From Ornithinimicrobium cryptoxanthini (lineage in GTDB: Bacteria; Actinomycetota; Actinomycetes; Actinomycetales; Dermatophilaceae): a DNA stretch of 64,000 bases. Under the pieces are notes generated by a model. The model made no database searches. It was not told the DNA's origin and worked only from the letters and a program-made list of their open reading frames with translations. A program made the translations under genes and the position numbers. Numbering within the stretch: the first letter of the stretch is position 1; each line of letters begins with the position of its first letter. This document shows positions 1 through 8,523 of this stretch, piece after piece. The stretch is from positions 2,418,001-2,482,000 of the forward strand of contig NZ_CP099490.1 in assembly GCF_023923205.1 (NCBI RefSeq). Reading direction: 5' to 3'.

Positions 1-1050
1 TCCGAGCACCTCGGTGGCCGACAGCCCCGACTGCACGGTGACCTCCTCGACCGTCTTCGACCGATAGGGGGCCAGAACCCCCCAGACCCGCCGGGGCAGC
101 TCCTCCAGCGAGTCCTCGACCCGCACCGGACCGCGCTTGGCTGGCGCCAGGTCGTCCCCGCCGATGTGCCCCAGCAGGTCCACGACCTCTGCGGCGTCGG
201 TCACCAGGACCGCCTGCTTCTCACGGATCGCCCAGTGGCAGCCCGCGGACGTCATCGAGGTCACCGGACCGGGCACGGCAGCGATCGGACGGCCGATTTC
301 CGCGGCGGCGTTGAGGGTGTTCAGCGCTCCCGAGCGCAGCCCCGCCTCGACGACGACCGTCCCGGTTGCGAGTGCGGCGATGATCCGGTTGCGCGCCAAG
401 AACCTGACTCGGGTCGGAGCCGAGCCCGGTGGCACCTCGCTCACGACGGTGCCGGCGGACAGGATCTGTCGCAGCAGGTCGGCGTGCGCCACGGGATAGG
501 AACGGTCGACGCCGCATGCCAGCACCGCCACCGTCCTGGCCTCGGTGGCGAGGGCGGCCCGGTGCGCAGCGGCGTCGATCCCGAACGCTGCCCCCGACAC
601 CACCGTGAACCCGCGGGCCCCGGTGCCGGCCGCGATGTCGGCCGCGACGTGGTTGCCGTAGGCCGTGCTCGCCCGAGCCCCCACGACCGCCACGCTGCGC
701 TCACACGCACCGGCGAAATCGAGACGCCCCCGCACCCACAGGCACCAGGGCGGGACCTCCAGGTCATCCACCTGCTCCGGCCAACCGGGTTCGCCAGGAA
801 CCAAAATCTTCGCGCCGAGACGGCCGGAGATCTCCTGGTCCCGCTCAAGGTCGAGCTTCTCCAGCCGGGCCGCGAACCGGTCGACCTGCTGGCCGGTCGC
901 CAGCCGACCACCTCGTTGAGCGACAGCCAGTCCGTCCTCGAAGCCGAACCGCTCGATCAGCGCCACCGCCACCTTGTCGGTCGGCTCGGCGATCCGCGCC
1001 CACGCCAACCGGGCCATCCGCTCGTCGGTGATGCTCCGCATGATCGTCAT
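1..1050 (-). CDS. dprA: DNA-processing protein DprA/Smf, 3' end cut off by window edge
   Basis: DprA loads RecA onto incoming single-stranded DNA during natural transformation. The 350 codons present start at an ATG at 1050 and run open to base 1, so the C-terminus is missing. The Rossmann-like domain is clear: VVGARASTAYG near residue 123, SGAAFGIDAAAH near 153, VLACGVDRSYP shortly after, and the F-ARNRIIAALA motif near 217 followed by SGALNTLNAAAEIGRP. A winged-helix-like end begins at the edge (VEEVTVQSGLSATEVLG). The start overlaps the comM stop by four bases, so the two are probably translationally coupled. The yraN-comM-dprA order is the usual actinobacterial one. The family is secure; the full length cannot be seen. 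Confidence 0.93.
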   Translation of the reverse strand, partial: MTIMRSITDERMARLAWARIAEPTDKVAVALIERFGFEDGLAVAQRGGRLATGQQVDRFAARLEKLDLERDQEISGRLGAKILVPGEPGWPEQVDDLEVPPWCLWVRGRLDFAGACERSVAVVGARASTAYGNHVAADIAAGTGARGFTVVSGAAFGIDAAAHRAALATEARTVAVLACGVDRSYPVAHADLLRQILSAGTVVSEVPPGSAPTRVRFLARNRIIAALATGTVVVEAGLRSGALNTLNAAAEIGRPIAAVPGPVTSMTSAGCHWAIREKQAVLVTDAAEVVDLLGHIGGDDLAPAKRGPVRVEDSLEELPRRVWGVLAPYRSKTVEEVTVQSGLSATEVLG

Positions 1051-2582
1051 GCCGCCACCTCCGAGCTCGAACGCAGGGCGAGGGCCTGACCAAGATGCTC
1101 GCGCCCCGGACGTTCTGCTCCGGCCAGGTCCGCGACGGTCCAGGCCACGCGCAGACAGCGGTCGTGTCCTCGCAGGGTCAGCTCGCCACGGTCCATCGCC
1201 GCCTCCAGCGGCGCGGTGACAGCGCGCGGGAGGCGCCACTCACCTCGCAGCACGCTGCCGGGCACCTCGGCGTTGACCGTCCATGGCGTGCCGGACCACC
1301 GCTCCCGCTGCCGCTCGCGGGCTGACAGCACGCGCTGGGCCACCTCGAGGGTGGGCTCGCCCGGTGGTCCCGACAGCGCCAAGCGGTTGACCGGGAACAG
1401 GCTGACCCGCACATCGATCCGGTCCAGCAGCGGCCCGCTCAGCTTGCCGAAATAGGTCCGCCGCGCCAGCGGTGTGCAGTGGCAGTGTGCCCCCTTGCCG
1501 ATGCCGCGACCGCAGGGGCAGGGGTTGGCTGCGGCCACCAGCTGGAACCGCGCCGGCAGGCGGGTCTGCCGCTCCGCTCGGGCGATGACGACCTCGCCGC
1601 TCTCCAGCGGTTGGCGCAGCCCGTCCAGCACGTCCCGGCGGAACTCCGGCGTCTCGTCCAGGAACAGAACTCCGCGATGGGCCCGAGAGACGGCACCGGG
1701 TCTGACCCGGGCGCTGCCCCCACCGATGACGGCAGCCATCGACGCGCCGTGGTGCGGAGCCACGAAGGGGGCGTGCGACACGAGTGAGTCAGCCGTGTCC
1801 AGGACACCGAGCACCGAGTGCACCGCAGTCACCTCCAGCGCCTCCGACTGCTCGAGCGCCGGCAACAGCCCCGGCAGGCGCTCGGCGAGCATGGTCTTGC
1901 CCGCGCCCGGTGCCCCCACCATCAGCATGTGGTGGCGCCCCGCGGCCGCGACCTCGAGTGCCGCTCGCGCCTCCGGCTGCCCCACCACGTCGGCCATATC
2001 CGGCAGCGGACCAGCCGAACTCTGCGCCCGCACGTGGCGGGCGGCCGTGGGGATGATCCCGACGCGGGCAGCGAGATGGAAGTCGATCAGCTCCCGCAGG
2101 CTGGCCACGCCATAGACGCTGATGTTCGGCACCAAGGCGGCCTCGGCGACGTTGGCCGTCGGCACCACCACGGTCCGCATGCCAGCGGCCGCGGCGGCAG
2201 CCACCATCGGCAGCACCCCGGCCACCGGACGGACAGCACCGTCGAGCCCGAGCTCCCCGATGTGCACGACCGACTCCACCACGCGGGCCGGCAAGACGTC
2301 GTTGGCGGCCAGTTGAGCCACGGCGATCCCGACATCAAACCCGCTCCCCGCCTTGGGCAGCCAGGCTGGCGTCAGGTTGATGGTCCACCGTCGCTGCGGG
2401 ATCGGCACGCCACAGTCCTCAGCGGCCGCGCGCACCCGGTTGGGTGCCCGCGAGCACGCCGCGTCCGGCAACCCGCTCATCGTCATGGCGGGCAGTCCCT
2501 GGGCCATGTGGGCCTCCACCTCCACCAGCTGTCCCTCGACGCCGCTGAGCGCGACCGCGTGCGTGCGACCCAGGCCCATCAC
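1047..2582 (-). CDS. comM: YifB/ComM family Mg-chelatase-like AAA+ ATPase
   Basis: A 511-residue AAA+ protein of the ComM/YifB family; in Vibrio ComM is a branch-migration helicase that helps integrate transforming DNA. The N-terminal third is the ChlI/Lon-S5-like domain. Walker A GAPGAGKT lies near residue 225 and Walker B GVLFLDETPEF near 305 (the usual form is DELPEF, so Leu is Thr here). The Cys cluster NPCPCGRG follows, and the Mg-chelatase C-terminal domain ends the protein. The start is GTG at 2582 with ATG immediately after; it overlaps the yraN stop as GTGA, and its own stop overlaps the dprA start. Function in transformation in this organism is inference from family and context. Confidence 0.93.
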   Translation of the reverse strand: MMGLGRTHAVALSGVEGQLVEVEAHMAQGLPAMTMSGLPDAACSRAPNRVRAAAEDCGVPIPQRRWTINLTPAWLPKAGSGFDVGIAVAQLAANDVLPARVVESVVHIGELGLDGAVRPVAGVLPMVAAAAAAGMRTVVVPTANVAEAALVPNISVYGVASLRELIDFHLAARVGIIPTAARHVRAQSSAGPLPDMADVVGQPEARAALEVAAAGRHHMLMVGAPGAGKTMLAERLPGLLPALEQSEALEVTAVHSVLGVLDTADSLVSHAPFVAPHHGASMAAVIGGGSARVRPGAVSRAHRGVLFLDETPEFRRDVLDGLRQPLESGEVVIARAERQTRLPARFQLVAAANPCPCGRGIGKGAHCHCTPLARRTYFGKLSGPLLDRIDVRVSLFPVNRLALSGPPGEPTLEVAQRVLSARERQRERWSGTPWTVNAEVPGSVLRGEWRLPRAVTAPLEAAMDRGELTLRGHDRCLRVAWTVADLAGAERPGREHLGQALALRSSSEVAA

Positions 2583-2947
2583 GCCACATCCCGCAGGTGC
2601 TCGATCTCGGGCGGGGCGCTGCCACGTCGGAGCACGCCGATCACGTCGATGCGCACCTCATCGACCCGCGCCGAGTGCGCACGCAGCCAGGAGACCGCGA
2701 GCCGTCGCAGCCGCATCGCCTTGCGCACCGTCACCGCCTCGACCGGCGACCCGAACTGCGTCGACCGACGTGTCTTGACCTCGCAGAAGACCAGACAACC
2801 GCCGTCGCGCGCCACGATGTCGAGCTCGCCCTGGTCACACCGCCAGTTGCGGTCGACGATCTCGTAGCCGAGCCCCTCGAGATACTCGCAGGCCAGGTCC
2901 TCGCCATACTCCCCGATCGCACTCGCGATCCGGTGGGACATCCCCAT
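2579..2947 (-). CDS. YraN family (UPF0102) putative nuclease
   Basis: About 122 residues with the YraN restriction-endonuclease-like core: GEDLACEYLEGLGY, NWR--QGELDIVARD and VFCEVKTR give the spaced Glu, Asp and Glu-x-Lys of a PD-(D/E)XK fold. The biochemical role of YraN is not established. I prefer the ATG at 2947 because GGAGG sits eight bases upstream; an in-frame GTG at 2956 and an ATG at 2941 are alternatives. It is the first gene of the yraN-comM-dprA group, and 126 bases without a gene separate it from the DUF2469 gene upstream. Confidence 0.88.
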   Translation of the reverse strand: MGMSHRIASAIGEYGEDLACEYLEGLGYEIVDRNWRCDQGELDIVARDGGCLVFCEVKTRRSTQFGSPVEAVTVRKAMRLRRLAVSWLRAHSARVDEVRIDVIGVLRRGSAPPEIEHLRDVA

Positions 2948-3073
2948 CTCCACCACCTCCGAGGCCTACTCTCGGAGGCGGTCCCGCCCGTCGGAAGCGT
3001 CAGTCCCCGACCTGTGGAGCCCGCGGCGGCCCGCAGGGACCTGTGGACAGGCGACCGGCCAACGGCTCGGCGG

Positions 3074-3394
3074 TCAGCTGTTGCGTTCGAGCTTGGTCAG
3101 GTCCAGGTCGGACTTGGCCAGCTCCTCCACGTTGACGTCCTTGAACGTGATGACCCGCACCTTCTTGACGAACCGCGCCGGCCGATAGACGTCCCACACC
3201 CACGCGTCACTCATGGTGACCTCGAACCAGGTCTCGCCGCCGCCGGTGCGCACCTGCACGTCCACCTCGTTGGCCAGATAGAAGCGCCGCTCGGTCTCCA
3301 CGACGTGGCTGAACAGGCCGACGACGTCTCGGTACTCGCGATAGAGCTGCAGCTCCATGTCGGTCTCGTACTTCTCAAGATCCTCGGCGCTCAT
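3074..3394 (-). CDS. DUF2469 family protein
   Basis: A 106-residue acidic protein beginning MSAEDLEKYETDMELQLYRE and matching the actinobacterial DUF2469 family, which I recognise by sequence and by its fixed place beside rnhB and yraN. No catalytic motif is visible and its function is unknown. The ATG overlaps the rnhB stop (ATGA), indicating translational coupling. Family assignment is confident; nothing can be said about activity from sequence. Confidence 0.9.
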   Translation of the reverse strand: MSAEDLEKYETDMELQLYREYRDVVGLFSHVVETERRFYLANEVDVQVRTGGGETWFEVTMSDAWVWDVYRPARFVKKVRVITFKDVNVEELAKSDLDLTKLERNS

Positions 3395-4149
3395 GCGTGG
3401 TTCATCTCCCTCGCCTCGGGCGGGACGATCTCGCCCCGGTTGGTGTTGCCGGTGATGTTCCAGCTCCGTCGGTGGTGGGCACAGGGGCCCAGGGCGCGCA
3501 GGGCCGCGAGGTGTTCCGGCGCGGCATACCCCTTGTTCAGCTCCCATGAGTATGCCGGGTGCTCGGGGGCCACCTGCACCATGTGGTGGTCGCGGCTCAC
3601 CTTGGCCAGGACGCTGGCGGCGGCCACCGATGAGCAGGTCAAATCGGCCTTGATCAGGGTGCGCACCGGGACCTGAGGCGGCGCGGTCGGGTCAGCCAGG
3701 GCGAGCAGTCCCTCCCGGGACGGGTCGGTCAGCCAGTCGTGGTTGCCGTCCAGGACGATCAGGTCGGCGGTGAGGTCGAGCTGAGCCAGGGCGCGCTGAC
3801 CGGCGAGGCGAAGGGCGGCCATGATGCCGATCTCGTCGATCTCCTCGGGCCAGGCGTGCCCCACGCCCCAGGCCAACGCCCACCGCTCGATGCGCGGGAC
3901 CAGCCGCTCGCGGGCCTGCGCGGTGAGCAGCTTGGAGTCCTTGACGCCCTGGGGCGCGCTGCGGCACGTCTCGTCGATCGTGACGGCGCCGACCGAGACC
4001 GGACCGGCCAGCGCGCCGCGACCGACCTCGTCCATGCCGACCAGGACCCGGTGGCCCTCGCGCATCAGCGAGCGCTCGAGCCGCAGGCTCGGGCGGGTGC
4101 TCCGCGGCGGGGTCCGCCGACGGCTCACCACCCGCGCTGACCCGGTCAC
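3391..4149 (-). CDS. rnhB: Ribonuclease HII
   Basis: RNase HII removes ribonucleotides misincorporated in DNA and RNA from RNA/DNA hybrids. The 252-residue protein carries the DExxRG motif (GMDEVGRGALAGP, near residue 39), VLDG with the third acidic residue, and the AAASVLAKVSRD block. A basic N-terminal tail of about 30 residues precedes the catalytic core. The GTG start at 4149 overlaps the lepB stop (GTGA) and the stop overlaps the DUF2469 ATG, so lepB-rnhB-DUF2469 reads as a tightly coupled operon. Confidence 0.95.
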   Translation of the reverse strand: MTGSARVVSRRRTPPRSTRPSLRLERSLMREGHRVLVGMDEVGRGALAGPVSVGAVTIDETCRSAPQGVKDSKLLTAQARERLVPRIERWALAWGVGHAWPEEIDEIGIMAALRLAGQRALAQLDLTADLIVLDGNHDWLTDPSREGLLALADPTAPPQVPVRTLIKADLTCSSVAAASVLAKVSRDHHMVQVAPEHPAYSWELNKGYAAPEHLAALRALGPCAHHRRSWNITGNTNRGEIVPPEAREMNHA

Positions 4150-4976
4150 TGCGTCCCCGCGTCGGGGACCGACCCGAAGACGTCGGTCGGGTTGCCGAAC
4201 CAGTCGAAACGGTCGAGCGGCCAGACCAGGACCATGGCCTGACCGACCACCCGGTCGCCGGGCACGGAGCCCGCGGTGCCGGTGCCGTCGTCGTGGGCCC
4301 GCGAGTCGCGCGAGTAGGACCGGTGGTCGCCCATCATCCAGTAGCTGTCCTCGGGGACGGTGATGTCGAAGTTCTCCAGGCTCGGCTCGTCGCCGGCAAA
4401 GAGGTAGGTCTCGTTGAGGGGCTCGCCGTTGACCGTGATCCGCTGCTGGTCGTCACAGCACACGACGTGGTCCCCGCCGACTCCGATGACGCGCTTGATG
4501 AGGTGGTTGCTCTCCCCCTCGGGGGCCACGCCAATGAACTTGGCGATGGTCACCAGCGTGTCCATGACTGCGCCCCGGTCGCTCGGTGGGGCGGGCGGCA
4601 GCCAACCCCCCGGGTCCTCGAAGACGATGATGTCCCCGCGGTCGACCGCCATCGGGCCGGCCTGGATCTTGCTGACCAGGACCCGGTCGCCATAGACCAG
4701 CGTGGACTCCATCGAGCCGGACGGGATCCAGAAGGCCTGCACGAGGAAGGTCTTGATCAGGAACGAGATGAGCAGTGCCGTGGCGCCGATGACCACGACC
4801 TCGCGCACGAACGCGAGCACCGGGTGCCTGGGCCGCGGGGAACGCGCCGTCGCACGGTTCGACGACGTGCCGGCTACAGACTCGGCCGCCGGTCCGTCAT
4901 AGTGAGGCTCGACGACGTGTTGCCGCGCGCTCTCCCCCTCGGGTCGCGGGTCCTGGGTCACGGATGGTTCCTTCAC
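4146..4976 (-). CDS. lepB: Signal peptidase I
   Basis: Type I signal peptidase, releasing exported proteins outside the cytoplasmic membrane. A cytoplasmic N-terminal region of about 50 residues is followed by one membrane segment (about 53-80), then the catalytic Ser in PSGSMEST (Ser88) and the general-base Lys in LIKRVIGVGGD (Lys161). The later boxes RGDIIVFEDP and MMGDHRSYSRDSRAH are present. Length 276 is normal for an actinobacterial LepB. The start is a GTG at 4976; an internal GTG six codons on is possible. It lies between rplS and rnhB, its usual location. Confidence 0.95.
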   Translation of the reverse strand: MKEPSVTQDPRPEGESARQHVVEPHYDGPAAESVAGTSSNRATARSPRPRHPVLAFVREVVVIGATALLISFLIKTFLVQAFWIPSGSMESTLVYGDRVLVSKIQAGPMAVDRGDIIVFEDPGGWLPPAPPSDRGAVMDTLVTIAKFIGVAPEGESNHLIKRVIGVGGDHVVCCDDQQRITVNGEPLNETYLFAGDEPSLENFDITVPEDSYWMMGDHRSYSRDSRAHDDGTGTAGSVPGDRVVGQAMVLVWPLDRFDWFGNPTDVFGSVPDAGTQ

Positions 4977-5106
4977 TGCCGGTGATGATCACTGGGACAG
5001 GCGCGCTGCCGCGTCCGTGGGACGTGACGAGTGCCGTCTCTCGCCGACACTAGTACCCGCACCTGTCTATGCCGGTCTTCCCCCGCCAGGGTGGGCCCCC
5101 AGACAT

Positions 5107-5143
5107 GACAAACGCCCCGTGCCGGTGGCTCGGGGCGTTTGTC
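5107..5143 (-). terminator. Terminator hairpin downstream of rplS
   Basis: A perfect 13-bp inverted repeat (5107-5119 with 5131-5143, core ACGCCCCG) with an 11-base loop lies 12 bases beyond the rplS stop. There is no long U tract, but the arm ends in a short T run. It probably ends rplS transcription and separates it from lepB. Confidence 0.8.
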
Positions 5144-5155
5144 GGTGAGCGTTGC

Positions 5156-5515
5156 TCAGGTGGTCGGCGCGTTCTCGCGCTTCTCCTTGATCTTGGCGGC
5201 CTTGCCGCGCAGGTCGCGCAGGTAGTAGAGCTTGGCGCGACGGACGTCACCGCGGCTGACCACCTCGACCTTGTCGATGTTCGGGGAGTGCAGCGGGAAG
5301 GTGCGCTCCACGCCGACGCCGAAGCTGATCTTGCGCACGGTGTAGGTCTCACCGATGCCGCCGCCGTGACGGCGGATGACCACGCCCTGGAAGATCTGGA
5401 TGCGGGAGCGGCTGCCCTCGATGACCTTCACGTGGACCTTGATGTTGTCGCCGGCGCGGAAGGCCGGGATGTCGGTGCGCAGACCCGCTGCGTCCAGGTC
5501 GTCAAGCTTGTGCAT
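5156..5515 (-). CDS. rplS: 50S ribosomal protein L19
   Basis: Ribosomal protein L19, at the 30S-50S interface. The 119 residues from [12 protein letters not shown] have the expected body, with [38 protein letters not shown] and a basic C-terminus [18 protein letters not shown]. An in-frame GTG nine codons upstream (5542) has no ribosome-binding site and would give an atypical N-terminus, so the ATG at 5515 is chosen. It lies downstream of rpsP-khpA-rimM-trmD, with its own roughly 200-bp leader and a terminator after it. Confidence 0.95.
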   Translation of the reverse strand: MHKLDDLDAAGLRTDIPAFRAGDNIKVHVKVIEGSRSRIQIFQGVVIRRHGGGIGETYTVRKISFGVGVERTFPLHSPNIDKVEVVSRGDVRRAKLYYLRDLRGKAAKIKEKRENAPTT

Positions 5516-5563
5516 GGTGCGTCGCTTTCTCGTCGGTGCCACAGGTCACCCACGGCGTTCAGT

Positions 5564-5582
5564 CCATCCTGCGAGAGGATGG
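5564..5582 (-). promoter_or_regulatory. Small hairpin in the rplS leader
   Basis: CCATCCT and AGGATGG form a 7-bp stem with a 5-base loop about 50 bases upstream of the rplS start, inside the 5516-5716 gap that holds no gene. It could be part of an autoregulatory leader, as known for several ribosomal protein operons. I do not recognise a named L19 leader here, so the regulatory role is a guess. Confidence 0.3.
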
Positions 5583-5716
5583 CTACGGTTAGGGGCGCGT
5601 CCCACCGGTCAGTCGCACACTTCCCCCTGTGGCAGGGGCACGATGAGTTGGTCCGACAGGGCCGCAAGGATCAAGTTTGCCACACCTTTCGGGCCACCCT
5701 GAAATCGTCGGACGGC

Positions 5717-6403
5717 TCAGTCAGCGAGCAGGTCGGGCCGTCGGGCGGCGGTGCGCTGCAGCCGCTGCTCGTGACGCCAGTCCGCGATCCCCCCGTGATT
5801 CCCCGACAGGAGGATGTCGGGGACCTCGCGCCCACGCCATACGGCCGGCTTGGTGTAGACGGGATATTCGAGCAGCCCGCCCTCGTGCGACTCCTCGACC
5901 AGCGACTGTTCGTTGCCGATCACCCCGGGGATGAGCCGCGCGATCGCCTCAACCATGGCCAGCACCGCGACCTCTCCCCCGTTGAGCACATAGTCACCGA
6001 GCGAGAGCACAGACACCGGCATCGTCTCGGCGGCCTCCTCATAGACCCGCTCGTCGATGCCCTCATAACGCCCACAGGCAAAGGCGAGCCACGGCTCGGC
6101 CGCCAGGTCACGCGCCAGCTGCTGGGTGAACGGGATGCCGCCGGGGCCGGGGACGATCAGGTGCGGCACCCGCCCATCCTCGGCCAGGTCGTCGAGCGCC
6201 TCCCCCCACGGCTCGGGCTTCATCACCATGCCGGCACCCCCGCCATACGGCGTGTCATCAACCGTGCGGTGGCGGTCGTGCGCGTGCTCGCGCAGGTCGT
6301 GGACGCGCAGTTCGATCAGGCCGTCGCGGCGCGCCTTGCCGATGAGCGAGAGGTCCAGCGGCGCCAGGTAGTCCGGGAAGATCGTGATGACATCGAGGCG
6401 CAC
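5717..6403 (-). CDS. trmD: tRNA (guanine-37-N1)-methyltransferase
   Basis: TrmD is the SPOUT-fold enzyme that makes m1G37 in tRNAs, preventing +1 frameshifting. The 228-residue protein starts [13 protein letters not shown] and contains [17 protein letters not shown], the AdoMet-binding [12 protein letters not shown] segment and the knot region [17 protein letters not shown]. It starts with GTG one base after the rimM TGA, so the two are one transcript and probably coupled. Confidence 0.95.
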   Translation of the reverse strand: MRLDVITIFPDYLAPLDLSLIGKARRDGLIELRVHDLREHAHDRHRTVDDTPYGGGAGMVMKPEPWGEALDDLAEDGRVPHLIVPGPGGIPFTQQLARDLAAEPWLAFACGRYEGIDERVYEEAAETMPVSVLSLGDYVLNGGEVAVLAMVEAIARLIPGVIGNEQSLVEESHEGGLLEYPVYTKPAVWRGREVPDILLSGNHGGIADWRHEQRLQRTAARRPDLLAD

Positions 6404-6404
6404 G

Positions 6405-6914
6405 TCAGTCCCCCAGCTCCAGCAGGCCCGGCGGCGGATCGACCACCACGCGGCCAGCCTCCTCGTCGACCTCAGGCACGATCTCCTCGACGAAGGGGAT
6501 GAGCACCTCGCGACCGTCGCTGAGGCGCACCTCGAGCAGGTCCTGCACCTCGCGCGTATGCAGTGCGCTCACCTCTCCCAGGACGCTCCCGTCGGTCAGC
6601 ACGACGGTGAGGCCGAGCAGGTCCTTCTCATACCACCCACCATCGTCGATCTCGTCCTCGACGTCGTCCTCGTCGTGGAGCAGCCGGGTGTTGCGCAGCG
6701 CCTCGGCGGCGTTGCGGTCGGTGACGCCCTCGAAGCCGAGCAGATAGGTCTGCTGGTGGAGCCGGGCGGAGCGCAGCACCAGCGGCCCACGGTCCGGCTC
6801 GGTCGCAAACTCGGTGCCGGGGGTGAAGCGCTCCTCCGGCGAGTCGGTGTGCACCTGGACGGTGACCTCACCGCGCAGGCCGTGGGCCCTGCCGATCCGG
6901 GCGACGATGCGCAC
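6405..6914 (-). CDS. rimM: 16S rRNA processing protein RimM
   Basis: RimM assists maturation of the 30S head, binding near S19. The chosen GTG at 6914 gives 169 residues beginning [17 protein letters not shown], the family's N-terminus, with AGGAGA six bases upstream; in-frame codons further upstream run into the hairpin at 6951-7008 and look non-coding. The PRC-barrel half is visible ([44 protein letters not shown]). It precedes trmD, as is usual. Confidence 0.94.
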   Translation of the reverse strand: MRIVARIGRAHGLRGEVTVQVHTDSPEERFTPGTEFATEPDRGPLVLRSARLHQQTYLLGFEGVTDRNAAEALRNTRLLHDEDDVEDEIDDGGWYEKDLLGLTVVLTDGSVLGEVSALHTREVQDLLEVRLSDGREVLIPFVEEIVPEVDEEAGRVVVDPPPGLLELGD

Positions 6915-6950
6915 GTGGCTCTCCTGGTTCGGGTGGTGACTGGGGGGAAA

Positions 6951-7008
6951 CGCAACGGAGGGGTATGACGACAGCTCGCGCCGCGTCATACCCCTCCAGG
7001 GCGTTGCG
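6951..7008. terminator. Long inverted repeat built on GTATGACG between khpA and rimM
   Basis: GGAGGGGTATGACG (6957-6970) pairs perfectly with 6984-6997, and outer CGCAAC/GTTGCG arms extend the stem. It sits ten bases past the khpA stop and 37 bases before the rimM start, so it may attenuate or terminate read-through from rpsP-khpA. The arm contains GTATGACG, the same octamer as in the hairpin at 57128-57173. Confidence 0.65.
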
Positions 7009-7017
7009 TGGTCGGGC

Positions 7018-7260
7018 TCAGCGAGCCCGGTCGGTGTCGACGATGTCGACGCGGACCTTGTCGCCGCCGGCGATGGCACCCATGACGGTGCGCAGCGCGC
7101 TGGCGGTGCGCCCGCGTCGGCCGATCACCCGGCCGAGGTCCTCGGGGTGCACGCGCACCTCAAGGACGTCGCCGTGGCGCACGTTCTTGGTGCGGACGCT
7201 CACGTCGCCGTCATGGTCGACGATCCCCTTGACGAGGTGCTCCAGGGCCTCTTCAAGCAT
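7018..7260 (-). CDS. khpA: KH-domain RNA-binding protein KhpA
   Basis: An 80-residue single KH domain protein (YlqC/KhpA family) found after rpsP in Gram-positive bacteria. The nucleic-acid-binding loop reads GRVIGRRGRTASALR, matching the GxxG pattern (GRRG). It probably binds RNA with a partner such as KhpB, which is not in this window. The ATG lies five bases beyond the rpsP stop, so it is co-transcribed. Confidence 0.93.
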   Translation of the reverse strand: MLEEALEHLVKGIVDHDGDVSVRTKNVRHGDVLEVRVHPEDLGRVIGRRGRTASALRTVMGAIAGGDKVRVDIVDTDRAR

Positions 7261-7265
7261 CGGGC

Positions 7266-8219
7266 TCAGCCCTCAGCCTTGTCGGTGCCGATCTCGGCGC
7301 CGGCGTCGGCGGACTGCTTGGCAGCGCCACCGGCCGGCTCGAAGCCAGCGGCCTGAGCGGCCTCGGCCGTGCGGAACCACACCTCGGCGGTGGTCTGGTC
7401 ATACCACTGCGAGCCCTCGACGTGATACTTCATCGAGTCCTTGTTGCCCTTGACTGCGAAGCCGTCGGGGGCCGAGCCGTCCTCGGTCGCGGCGGCGGAG
7501 TCGGCGCCGAAGCCACCGTCCGCGATCGCGCCAGCAGCCTCAGCGGCGTTGCCCGCGGCGGGGGCCTCGGCGTCAGCGATCGCCTCGGCCGGGGACTCGG
7601 CGGCAACCTCAGCCGCAGCAGCCTCGTCGGCCTTCTCCTCAGCCTTCTTCTCGGCCTTGGCCTCGTCGGACTTCGGGGCCTCGGCCTTGGCGTCGTCCTT
7701 CTTGGCCTTCGGCTCAGCCTTGGCCTCGTCAGCCTTGGGGGCCTCGGCCTTCTTGTCAGCCTTGGCCTCGTCAGCCTTGGGGGCCTCGTCCTTCTTGTCA
7801 GCCTTGGCCTCGTCAGCCTTGGGGGCCTCGTCCTTCTTGGCCTTGCGCGGCGTGTCGGCCGAGCTGGCCTCCTTGCCGTCAGCAGCGGCCAGGGCGGCCT
7901 CATAGAGCGACTTCTTGTCCGGACGCGGCTCGGCGACCTTGAGGGTGCCCTCGGCGCCTGCCTCGCCCTTGAACTTCTGCCAGTCGCCGGTCACCTTCAG
8001 CAGTGCGGCGACCTGCTCGGTCGGCTGGGCGCCGACGGAGAGCCAGTACTGCGCACGCTCGGAGTCGACCTCGATGAGCGAGGGCTCCTCGGACGGGACG
8101 TAGCGACCGATCTCCTCGATCGCACGACCATCGCGCTTCTTGCGGCCGTCCATGACGACGACGCGGTAGTACGGTGCACGGATCTTGCCCATGCGCTTCA
8201 GACGGATCTTGACAGCCAC
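7266..8219 (-). CDS. rpsP: 30S ribosomal protein S16 with long repetitive C-terminal extension and extra terminal domain
   Basis: The first 85 or so residues ([20 protein letters not shown] to [15 protein letters not shown]) are ordinary S16, a 30S assembly protein. The protein does not stop there: 317 residues are encoded, against roughly 80-150 in most bacteria. The extension is Lys/Ala/Glu-rich with three 14-residue repeats ([18 protein letters not shown]), then an Ala/Glu stretch, then a compact aromatic module, [28 protein letters not shown], near residues 265-305. That module resembles one I recall being called a sunset domain at the ends of other actinobacterial proteins; this needs a search. 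The frame is open throughout, so it is a real fusion. The GTG start at 8219 has GAGGAG 12-14 bases upstream. Confidence 0.92.
   Translation of the reverse strand: MAVKIRLKRMGKIRAPYYRVVVMDGRKKRDGRAIEEIGRYVPSEEPSLIEVDSERAQYWLSVGAQPTEQVAALLKVTGDWQKFKGEAGAEGTLKVAEPRPDKKSLYEAALAAADGKEASSADTPRKAKKDEAPKADEAKADKKDEAPKADEAKADKKAEAPKADEAKAEPKAKKDDAKAEAPKSDEAKAEKKAEEKADEAAAAEVAAESPAEAIADAEAPAAGNAAEAAGAIADGGFGADSAAATEDGSAPDGFAVKGNKDSMKYHVEGSQWYDQTTAEVWFRTAEAAQAAGFEPAGGAAKQSADAGAEIGTDKAEG
7717..7842 (-). repeat. Three tandem 42-bp units inside rpsP
   Basis: Units begin at 7717, 7759 and 7801 with a strict 42-bp period and only a few differences between units. They encode the 14-residue Lys/Ala/Asp/Glu repeats of the S16 extension. 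Such near-identical units are prone to copy-number change. Confidence 0.85.
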
Positions 8220-8408
8220 GAGTTCGGGTGTCTCCTCATTCTTGGTCAGGGTGAGCAACCGCTTGCCCACGTGGGGAAACACGCGCGGGGCGGATGCTCG
8301 GGAACACGCTGGGGCCGGAGAGAGGGGCCGGTCCGCAGACGGGTACCGGCCCATTGTGCCAGATCCAGCGCCCACCACGAACCACAGCCACCCCACCGCA
8401 TCTCCAAC

Positions 8409-8474
8409 CTGGGCACGGTTGTTGACGCTGTGCAATAGATATATCGCTCTCATTGACCTCGGAACCGTGCCCAG
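8409..8474 (-). repeat. 66-bp palindromic element, copy 1
   Basis: Terminal arms CTGGGCACGGTT and AACCGTGCCCAG are perfect 12-bp inverted repeats. Read on the minus strand, the internal motif GAGCGATATATCT occupies positions 26-38 of the 66. It is upstream of rpsP (189 bases from its start) and 49 bases past the DUF559 stop. Positions 8220-8408 hold no gene. Length and motif spacing are identical to the copies at 9510 and 15452. Confidence 0.85.
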
Positions 8475-8523
8475 TAACCCGGCGGGCGGCAGCCTTCCAC
8501 AAATGGCGCACCTGCAGGGCGCT

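Noticed and set aside
166..1089. A 307-codon open frame on the plus strand
   Set aside because: Antisense to dprA; composition is His/Arg/Gly-rich and lacks motifs.
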